Positions 7,430 to 13,977 of a stretch of 31,767 nt of DNA are shown here, piece by piece. Every line of letters begins with the position of its first letter. The first letter of the stretch is position 1. Both the position numbers and the translations under genes were made by a program. The DNA lies in contig JARXKR010000004.1 in the NCBI GenBank assembly GCA_030271565.1, forward strand, positions 1 to 31,767. The letters are read 5' to 3'. The stretch comes from Pseudomonadota bacterium. Its GTDB lineage: Bacteria > Pseudomonadota > Alphaproteobacteria > Sphingomonadales > Sphingomonadaceae. Below the pieces are notes generated by a model. The model saw nothing but the letters and a program-made list of their open reading frames with translations, made no database searches and was not told the DNA's origin.

Positions 7430-8785
7430 TCAGACCACCCCGAACGCCAGCATCGCATCGGCGACCTTCTTGAATCCGGCGATATTCGCGCCGCGCACAT
7501 AATCGACATAGCCGCCGCCCTGATCGCCATAGGTCTGGCAGCTGGTGTGAATGCCCGCCATGATATCCTTGAGCATCTGCTGAAGTTCGTCCTCCTTCCA
7601 CGCGCGGCGGCCGGAGTTCTGGCTCATTTCGAGCCCCGACACCGCAACCCCGCCAGCGTTCGCAGCTTTGCCCGGCGCGAACAGCAATTTGGCTGCCTTG
7701 AACACGTGCACCCCGGCAAGGTCGGTCGGCATGTTGGCCCCTTCTGCGACCGCGATGCAGCCATTCGCGACCAGCGCCTTGGCATCATCACCGAGCAGTT
7801 CGTTCTGCGTGGCGCAAGGCAGCGCGACATCGCACCGGACGTGCCACGGAGTCTTGCCCGAGACGAAACTGGCACCCTTGAATTCCGCGCAATAGTCCTC
7901 GATCCGCCCGCGGCGATGGGTTTTGTGCGCCTTGACCCAGTCGATCTTCTCCTGGGTAATGCCATCGGGATCGTGGATGTATCCGCCCGAATCCGACAAG
8001 GTCAGCACTTTGCCGCCGAGCTGGACGATCTTCTCGGCAGCATGCGTCGCGACATTGCCCGAGCCCGAGATCACGGCGGTCTTGCCAGTCAAATCCTGGT
8101 CTTTGGTGGCGAGCATCGAGGCGAGGAAATAGACCGCGCCATATCCTGTGGCTTCGGTGCGGATCAGCGACCCGCCCCATTCGAGGCCCTTGCCGGTAAG
8201 CACCCCGGTGAATTCTCCGGTGATGCGCTTGTACTGGCCGAACATGAACCCGATTTCGCGTCCGCCAACCCCGATATCGCCTGCTGGCACGTCGATGTCG
8301 GCGCCGATATGACGATAGAGTTCGGTCATGAAGCTTTGGCAGAAGCGCATGATCTCACGCACGCTCTTGCCCTTGGGATTGAAGTTCGAACCGCCCTTGC
8401 CGCCGCCCATCGGCAGCCCGGTCAGCGCGTTTTTGAAGGTCTGCTCGAAGGCGAGGAACTTGAGCACCGATTCGGTGACACTGGGGTGGAACCGGATCCC
8501 GCCCTTGTACGGCCCGATCGCGTTGTTGTTCTGCACCCGCCAGCCGCGCTGGACGCGGATGTTGCCGGCATCGTCTTCCCAGCACACCCGGAAGCTCACC
8601 ACCCGGTCGGGCTCAGCGATCCGGCGCAGGATCTGCTGGCGGTGGTATTCCTCCTTGTCGGAAATGAAGTCGTAGATGTCTTCGGCCACTTCCTGCACCG
8701 CCTGGACGAATTCGTCCTGATGCGGATTGCGGCGTTTTACCCCCGCCATGAAGTCGGCAAAGTCGACATGGTCTGAAACAGCCAT
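7430..8785 (-). CDS. gdhA: NADP-type glutamate dehydrogenase
   Basis: The 451-residue protein starts MAVSDHVDFADFMAG, matching the usual 445-450 residues of hexameric bacterial GdhA. It interconverts 2-oxoglutarate plus ammonia and glutamate with NAD(P)H in the cytoplasm. The glutamate-site motif PMGGGKGGSNFNPKGKS with the catalytic lysine, the FHPSV and NNAIGPYKGG segments, and the GSGNVATHAAEK dinucleotide-binding loop are all intact. The ATG is preceded by GGGGAG at eight bases; the open frame upstream of it lacks family similarity. A long leader with a dyad lies upstream. The stop is only 4 bases from the Pycsar-effector-like gene. Confidence 0.97.
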   Translation of the reverse strand: MAVSDHVDFADFMAGVKRRNPHQDEFVQAVQEVAEDIYDFISDKEEYHRQQILRRIAEPDRVVSFRVCWEDDAGNIRVQRGWRVQNNNAIGPYKGGIRFHPSVTESVLKFLAFEQTFKNALTGLPMGGGKGGSNFNPKGKSVREIMRFCQSFMTELYRHIGADIDVPAGDIGVGGREIGFMFGQYKRITGEFTGVLTGKGLEWGGSLIRTEATGYGAVYFLASMLATKDQDLTGKTAVISGSGNVATHAAEKIVQLGGKVLTLSDSGGYIHDPDGITQEKIDWVKAHKTHRRGRIEDYCAEFKGASFVSGKTPWHVRCDVALPCATQNELLGDDAKALVANGCIAVAEGANMPTDLAGVHVFKAAKLLFAPGKAANAGGVAVSGLEMSQNSGRRAWKEDELQQMLKDIMAGIHTSCQTYGDQGGGYVDYVRGANIAGFKKVADAMLAFGVV

Positions 8786-8854
8786 CGGACGATCTCCCCA
8801 GTATGCGCGCCTGAAAACCTGCGGGTTCGGCGCTGCCTTATTGCTCTCCGAGCA

Positions 8855-8885
8855 GGCTATGCCGATGTCGAGCGATTGCATAGCC
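8855..8885. promoter_or_regulatory. 8-bp inverted repeat upstream of gdhA
   Basis: GGCTATGC (8855-8862) and GCATAGCC (8878-8885) are exact inverted copies separated by 15 bases, about 70-100 bases upstream of the gdhA ATG. The 31-base span fits a dimeric regulator site or a leader hairpin. No known regulator motif was recognised. Confidence 0.4.
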
Positions 8886-9015
8886 CCTCGCTCCTTTCGG
8901 CCAGAAGCCATGGCTTCAACTCAAGCATTCGGCTGTTTGACCGCAGGCCACCACTCCTCAGACGCCATGGGAATCGCCTTGCCTTGCCGATTGGCGCGAG
9001 TGTGCTAGCAGCCTC

Positions 9016-10029
9016 ATGATGTTCACAAGTCACCCTATTCTGCTGACTGTCGTCATCCCGTTTCGCAACTTCGACCGCTCGGCCAAGGCGATGCTCGAAG
9101 CCGCGATCGAGGGGGTTGCGCCGCTGGTCGATGACTATGAACTGATCGTGGTGGACAACGGCAGCAGCAACGAGGAATTCCGCGATTATCAGCCGCTGCT
9201 GGGTGGTGACGGCTTCGCCAACATCCAGATTTACCGCTTGCTCCAGCAGGTCGATAATGACGTCGCCAGCATCGTCGGGATCGAGAACAGCCTGGGCGAT
9301 TATGTCCTGGTCTACGATCCGCGCAGCGAGAATCTGTCGCAGCTCGGCGCCGCGCTCGACAAGATTGCCGAAGGCTGCGAGGTCGTCTTCCTGCGCAATC
9401 TCGCCAGTACCGACCATGGGCTGGTGCAACGCATCGCCGGACCGGTGTTTCGCTGGGGCTTCCAGCGGATCACCCGGATCGATCTGGTCCGCGACGCAGC
9501 GCTCGGCCGGCTGATGAGCAAGCGGGTGATCAGCTACCTGCTCGATCAGCCCAACCCGGTCGCTCAATACCGTACTTTCCCGATGCGCGCCGGGTTCGTC
9601 CGGACGACGCTGGTTTACAGCGACCCGCGCGCCGACAAGGCGCGGCGAACAACGCTTGAACGGATCCGCTCGGCAATGCGGTTGGTCGTCGCCAACAGCA
9701 TGATGCCGATCCGGCTGGTGTCGCTTGCGACCTTGCTCGGCGCGCTGCTCAATCTGGCCTATTCGGCGTACGTGGTGCTGATCGCCATAGTCAAACGCGA
9801 TGTCGCCCCTGGCTGGGTGACCTTGTCGCTCCAGCAATCGGGCATGTTCTTCCTGTTTTCGATGATCCTGTTCGTGCTGACCGAATACATGATCCACACG
9901 ATGCGCTGGAACATGCGGGGGACTGAGTATTTCATCGACAGCGAGCGCACCAGCGCGGTCCTGTCGCGCCGCCAGAAGCTCAATGTCGAGCGCGCGGCAC
10001 CGACCCTGCCCGATGCCAAGGATGACTAG
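9016..10029 (+). CDS. Family 2 glycosyltransferase with two C-terminal membrane helices (ArnC/GtrB type)
   Basis: The 337-residue protein has an N-terminal GT-A domain, with VVIPFRN near residue 13 and ELIVVDNGSSN near residue 45. Two membrane segments lie near residues 237-260 and 275-298. The phrase MMPIRLVSLATLLGALLNL just before the first helix is typical of polyprenyl-phosphate glycosyltransferases such as ArnC and GtrB, which load a sugar onto undecaprenyl phosphate at the inner membrane. The usual DxD metal site is replaced by DPRS in YVLVYDPRSEN. It heads a six-gene operon; its stop overlaps the next start by eight bases. ATG at 9016 is followed directly by another ATG, so the start may be one codon later. 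Substrate unknown. Confidence 0.85.
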   Translation: MMFTSHPILLTVVIPFRNFDRSAKAMLEAAIEGVAPLVDDYELIVVDNGSSNEEFRDYQPLLGGDGFANIQIYRLLQQVDNDVASIVGIENSLGDYVLVYDPRSENLSQLGAALDKIAEGCEVVFLRNLASTDHGLVQRIAGPVFRWGFQRITRIDLVRDAALGRLMSKRVISYLLDQPNPVAQYRTFPMRAGFVRTTLVYSDPRADKARRTTLERIRSAMRLVVANSMMPIRLVSLATLLGALLNLAYSAYVVLIAIVKRDVAPGWVTLSLQQSGMFFLFSMILFVLTEYMIHTMRWNMRGTEYFIDSERTSAVLSRRQKLNVERAAPTLPDAKDD

Positions 10030-11140
10030 TGCAATCGTCGTCGGCGGCGGGTTCTTCGGTACGTCGATCGCATACCATCTCAAAACCGCGCGCGGGTTCG
10101 GCGAGGTCACCCTGATCGAGCGTGAGCCCGCGGCGATGACGCGCGCCAGCTACGTCAACCAGGCCCGCGTTCACGGCGGCTATCATTACCTGCGCAGCTT
10201 CACCACGGCCTATCGCAGCCGGGTCAACCTGGCGAAATTCTGTGCGGAATTTTCGAGCGCGGTCGCCACGCCATACCAGTCGATCTACGCGCTCGCTGCG
10301 CGCCAGTCCAAGGTCACCCCGCGGCAGGTCGAGCGCTTCTGCGAAGCGATCGGGGCGCCGCTCGATCCGGTGCCGCAAGATCTGTGGCAATATTTCGACC
10401 GGCGGCTGATTTCCGATGCCTGGCTGACCGAGGAAAAGGTCTTCGACGCGGGGATCCTGCACGGGATCATGGTGGGCCGACTAGCCGCTGCAGGGGTGGA
10501 GGTGCACTATGGCACCGAAGCGGTCACGATCGATGCCGGGATAGATGCAGCTCAGGTGGAGGTTACCGCGCATGGCGAACGCGCGATGCTCAGCGCCGAT
10601 ATCGTGTTCAACTGCACCTATTCGAACCTCCAGCACATGGCCGGCGCGCAGGCCCCGGACTTCCATCTCTGCCACGAAATCGCCGAGATCGTTTTGGTCG
10701 AGCCGCCACCGCCCCTCGCCTCGCTCGGGATTACGGTGATGGATGGGCCGTTCTTTTCGATGATCCCGTTTCCTTCGCGCGGGCTCCATTCGCTCACCCA
10801 CGTGCGCTATACCCCGCACCGCGCGTGGCCCGATGCGCCCGGCGAAGATCCCGACCGGCAGCTCCAGGCCTATGCCGGGGGGTCGAGCGTCGACTGGATG
10901 GTGCGCGATGCGAGCCGTTATGTGCCGCTGATTGCAGAGTGCAGGCCGGCCGAAACGCTGTTCGAGGTCAAGACCATCCTCCAGCGCAACGCCGGAGACG
11001 ATGGCCGCCCGATCCTGTTCGAGCGGCACGGCAGCCACGGCCGTCTCGTCTCGGTGCTTGGCGGGAAGCTGGACAACATCTACGATGCCTTGCACCGCAT
11101 CGATCAAGAATCATTCCACTTTGAAGGGTCGCCCACTTGA
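10022..11140 (+). CDS. FAD-dependent oxidoreductase (DAO family)
   Basis: The 372-residue protein begins MTSAIVVGGGFFGTSIAYHL, a GxGxxG FAD-binding fold followed by an acidic residue in LIERE. The overall layout is that of D-amino-acid-oxidase/glycine-oxidase-type flavoproteins, with a C-terminal VLGGKLDNIYDAL segment that fits the second FAD contact. It overlaps the upstream glycosyltransferase by eight bases and the downstream epimerase by four. In this setting it may oxidise an amino or hydroxy sugar intermediate, but the substrate cannot be read from sequence. The frame is open 39 bases further upstream, inside the glycosyltransferase gene. Confidence 0.8.
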   Translation: MTSAIVVGGGFFGTSIAYHLKTARGFGEVTLIEREPAAMTRASYVNQARVHGGYHYLRSFTTAYRSRVNLAKFCAEFSSAVATPYQSIYALAARQSKVTPRQVERFCEAIGAPLDPVPQDLWQYFDRRLISDAWLTEEKVFDAGILHGIMVGRLAAAGVEVHYGTEAVTIDAGIDAAQVEVTAHGERAMLSADIVFNCTYSNLQHMAGAQAPDFHLCHEIAEIVLVEPPPPLASLGITVMDGPFFSMIPFPSRGLHSLTHVRYTPHRAWPDAPGEDPDRQLQAYAGGSSVDWMVRDASRYVPLIAECRPAETLFEVKTILQRNAGDDGRPILFERHGSHGRLVSVLGGKLDNIYDALHRIDQESFHFEGSPT

Positions 11141-11913
11141 AAGCCTTGATCGGCCACACCGGCTTTGTCGGCCAATCGCTCAAACGCCAGACGACTTTCG
11201 ATGCCTGCTACGCCTCAGGCGACATCGGCACGATCGCCGGGCAAACGTTCGATCTGCTGGTCTGCAGCGCGGCCCCGGCCAAGAAGTGGATCGCCGACCG
11301 CGAGCCCGAGGCCGATCTTGCCAACATCGAGATGCTCGCCGGGCACCTCAAGACTGCGACGGCCAAGCAGATCGTCCTGATCAGCACGGTCGATGTGTTC
11401 GCCGATTGCCGTGGATGCGATGAGAGCAGCCGAGTCGACGAAGCCGGGCTGAGTGCCTACGGTCGCAACCGGCTGTGGCTCGAACGGTTCGTTGCCGACA
11501 ATTTCGACCACGTGCTGATCGTCCGGCTGGTCGGGCTGGTCGGCCCGGGCCTGCGCAAGAACGCGCTGTTCGACCTGCACAACGACAACGCGTTGCAAAA
11601 CATCGATGCGCGGGGCCGGTTCCAGTTCTACCCGATGGTCAACCTGTGGAACGATCTGACCACCGCGCGCGTCCATGGCCTGTCGCTGGTCCACTTCGTT
11701 GCCGAGCCGGTTACGGTCGCCGAGGCGGCGGAGCATTCATTTGGGCGGCCCTTCGACAATGAATTGGACCGGCCACCCGCCGACTACGATCTGCGCACGC
11801 GCCATGCCGCGCTGTTCGGCGGGCACGGCGACTACCTTTACAGTGCACGCGAAAGCCTGCTCGCGATCAGCGCCTATGCGCAGTCCGAACCTCATTCGCA
11901 GCCGGTGGCATAA
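11137..11913 (+). CDS. NAD(P)-dependent epimerase/dehydratase-like protein (extended SDR fold)
   Basis: The 258-residue protein starts with TTG, supported by AAGGG eight bases upstream and by overlap with the TGA of the oxidoreductase. MKALIGHTGFVG gives the GxxGxxG nucleotide-binding loop, and LISTVDVFAD provides the catalytic Ser/Thr region. The expected YxxxK is YGRNR, with Arg in place of Lys. The protein is short for the family (usually 300 or more residues) because the substrate domain is reduced. It probably acts on a sugar intermediate in the operon pathway. The Lys-to-Arg change could alter or remove oxidoreductase activity. Confidence 0.75.
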   Translation: MKALIGHTGFVGQSLKRQTTFDACYASGDIGTIAGQTFDLLVCSAAPAKKWIADREPEADLANIEMLAGHLKTATAKQIVLISTVDVFADCRGCDESSRVDEAGLSAYGRNRLWLERFVADNFDHVLIVRLVGLVGPGLRKNALFDLHNDNALQNIDARGRFQFYPMVNLWNDLTTARVHGLSLVHFVAEPVTVAEAAEHSFGRPFDNELDRPPADYDLRTRHAALFGGHGDYLYSARESLLAISAYAQSEPHSQPVA

Positions 11914-11915
11914 CC

Positions 11916-12737
11916 ATGCTTTCGGTCTCGAACATCGCCTGGGCGCCGGATGAAGAGGAAGGCGCAGCGGCTCTGCTGGCCCAGCGCGGGATCCAATACG
12001 TCGATGTGGCACCGGGGCGCTACTTCAGCGATCCGGCTGGTGCCACCGATCACGAGATCGCGGCGGCGCGGCAGTGGTGGGAACGGCGCGGCTTCAAAAT
12101 TGCCGGCATGCAAAGCCTGCTGTTCGGCACCCAAGGCCTCAACCTGTTTGCCGATCCGCATGATGCGATGCTCGACCGACTGGGCGCGGTTTGCCGGATC
12201 GGGGCGGGCCTGGGCGCGCGGGCGCTGACCTTCGGATCGCCGCGCCAGCGCGATCGGAGCGGTCTGGACGATGCGGCGGTAGAAGCAATTGCGCTCGATT
12301 TCTTCAGGCGGCTCGGTGATCGCGCGGCGAGCGAAGGGGTGATCGTCTGTCTTGAGCCCAATGCGGCGGTCTACGGCAGTAATTTCATGATCAACAATGG
12401 CGATACCGCCGCGATGGTTCGCGCGGTGGCGCATCTGGCGATCGCGCTGCAACTCGATGTGGGCAACCTCGCGCTTAACGCCGAACCGGCGGCGGAGACG
12501 ATCGCAGCGGTCGCACCGCTGGTCGGGCACATCCATTTGAGCGAACCGCTGCTCAAACCGCTGGGCGATGGCGATGCCCCGCATGGTGAAGCGGCCAAGG
12601 CGATCCACGCGCTGCTGCCGGGTTCGATCATGACAATCGAGATGGTGCGCGCTGAAGGCGAGTCGGCGCTGGCAGCGGTCGACCGCGCCATCGGCTTTGC
12701 GCGCCGTACTTATGATGCGGAGCCGGGCGCATGCTGA
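11916..12737 (+). CDS. Sugar phosphate isomerase/epimerase-like TIM barrel (xylose isomerase-like)
   Basis: The 273-residue protein has the AP-endonuclease/xylose-isomerase-like barrel. The likely metal ligands are in order: Glu in VCLEPNA, Asp in LQLDVGN, His in GHIHLSE and Glu in TIEMVR. Such enzymes interconvert ketoses or epimerise sugars in the cytoplasm using a divalent metal. It starts two bases after the previous stop and overlaps the next gene by seven bases, placing it firmly in the operon. The exact sugar is unknown. Confidence 0.8.
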   Translation: MLSVSNIAWAPDEEEGAAALLAQRGIQYVDVAPGRYFSDPAGATDHEIAAARQWWERRGFKIAGMQSLLFGTQGLNLFADPHDAMLDRLGAVCRIGAGLGARALTFGSPRQRDRSGLDDAAVEAIALDFFRRLGDRAASEGVIVCLEPNAAVYGSNFMINNGDTAAMVRAVAHLAIALQLDVGNLALNAEPAAETIAAVAPLVGHIHLSEPLLKPLGDGDAPHGEAAKAIHALLPGSIMTIEMVRAEGESALAAVDRAIGFARRTYDAEPGAC

Positions 12738-13087
12738 AATGGGTGATTGTCATCGCCGGGGTGCTGTTCAACGCGGCGGCCAGCATGGTGGCCAAGACCG
12801 CCCCGCCGATTTCGCTCGCCGCCCCGCTCGACAATTTCGGCAACTGGCGGCTCATATTGGCTGTCGCGCTCTATGGCGGGGCGTTCCTGCTCTACACCGC
12901 AGCGCTGCAGCAATTGCCGCTCAATGTGGCGCACCCGGTTTCGACCGCAGGGGCGATCGTGCTGGTCGGTCTGGCCTCGAGCCTGATCTTCGGCGAACCG
13001 TTCACGCCGCTGCGGATCGGCGGCTATGTGCTGCTGTTCGCCGGGACCTGCCTGCTGCTGCTGTCAGAGATCGGCAAGGCGTCATGA
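12731..13087 (+). CDS. Four-helix SMR/EamA-type small membrane protein (ArnE/F-like flippase candidate)
   Basis: The 118-residue protein consists of four membrane helices (about 3-22, 38-56, 65-85, 95-113). Size and pattern (PLNVAHPVSTAGAIVLVGLAS, then FGEPFTPLRIGGY) match the small multidrug resistance fold. The TM1 glutamate used by EmrE-type drug exporters is missing, as expected for ArnE/ArnF, which flip undecaprenyl-phosphate-aminoarabinose. Overlaps on both sides (ATGCTGA with the isomerase, ATGA with the next glycosyltransferase) tie it to lipid-linked sugar handling. The flippase role is inferred from context. Confidence 0.72.
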   Translation: MLKWVIVIAGVLFNAAASMVAKTAPPISLAAPLDNFGNWRLILAVALYGGAFLLYTAALQQLPLNVAHPVSTAGAIVLVGLASSLIFGEPFTPLRIGGYVLLFAGTCLLLLSEIGKAS

Positions 13088-13872
13088 CCCCCGGCGTCCC
13101 GGTTTACACGGTCGCCCGCGAACACCCCGCCGCCGCACGCTATTGCGTGGTGATCCCGGTGATCAACGAAGGCCGCCGGATCCAGCTCCAGCTAGAGCGG
13201 ATGGCCGCACTCGGCCTTCCCCAGCTGGTCGACGTGATCATTGTCGACGGCGGATCGACCGATGGTTCGCTAGCCGAGCCGCTGCTTGAAAACTGCGGGG
13301 TCAACACGCTGCTGGTCAAAACCGGTCCGGGCAAGCTTAGTGCGCAGCTGCGCTGCGGCTATCATTTCGCGCTCGAGCGCGGTTATGCCGGGGTGATCAC
13401 GATTGACGGCAACAACAAGGACGATCCCGATACCCTGCCGCAATTCGTGGCCGCGCTCGATGCCGGCTACGATTTCGTCCAGGCCTCGCGTTTCGTTCCG
13501 GGCGGCGTGGCCGAGAACACCCCGCTGCTGCGCTGGGCAGCGATTCGCCTGGTCCATGCGCCGCTGCTGTCGCTCGCCTCGGGCTTTCACTGGACCGACA
13601 CGACCCAGGGTTACCGCGCCTATTCGCGCGCCTTGCTGAGCGATCCGCGCGTGGCGATTTTCCGCGATCTATTCAGTTCGTACGAACTGCTCGCCTACCT
13701 CAGCTATCGCGCGCCGCGGCTCGGTTATCGCTGCATCGAACTGCCGACCGCGCGCCGCTATCCGCGGGGTGAAAAGGCCCCGACCAAGATCTCCCCCATC
13801 GCCGGCAACCTCAAACTGATCGCGACACTGCTCAAGGCCTGCACCGGCCAGTTCAACCCCGGTAGCGACTGA
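13084..13872 (+). CDS. Family 2 glycosyltransferase, soluble (dolichol-phosphate mannosyltransferase-like)
   Basis: The 262-residue protein has a GT-A fold with VVIPVINEG (about 20-28), VIIVDGGSTDGS and a metal-site region VITIDGNNKDDPD, where DGN stands in place of the common DxD. The conserved RFVPGG and TDTTQGYRAYSR segments are typical of DPM1-like enzymes. No membrane helix is evident. The ATG overlaps the TGA of the small membrane protein. It is the last gene of the operon; no clear hairpin-plus-U terminator was found in the 105 bases before the convergent DUF3857 gene. Confidence 0.82.
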   Translation: MTPGVPVYTVAREHPAAARYCVVIPVINEGRRIQLQLERMAALGLPQLVDVIIVDGGSTDGSLAEPLLENCGVNTLLVKTGPGKLSAQLRCGYHFALERGYAGVITIDGNNKDDPDTLPQFVAALDAGYDFVQASRFVPGGVAENTPLLRWAAIRLVHAPLLSLASGFHWTDTTQGYRAYSRALLSDPRVAIFRDLFSSYELLAYLSYRAPRLGYRCIELPTARRYPRGEKAPTKISPIAGNLKLIATLLKACTGQFNPGSD

Positions 13873-13977
13873 GGCAGTCGGTCACTTGATATCAGTGGGG
13901 CAGACCATCTGGACATAACGTTGGCCGGGGTGAGCCCGTCGGCGAACGGTCGGCCGATGACCAAACCTCGGAGACAA

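Noticed and set aside
13873..13977. Terminator or operator at CACTTGATATCAGTG between convergent genes
   Set aside because: The stem is only four pairs around TGATATC and no T-run follows; too weak to support.
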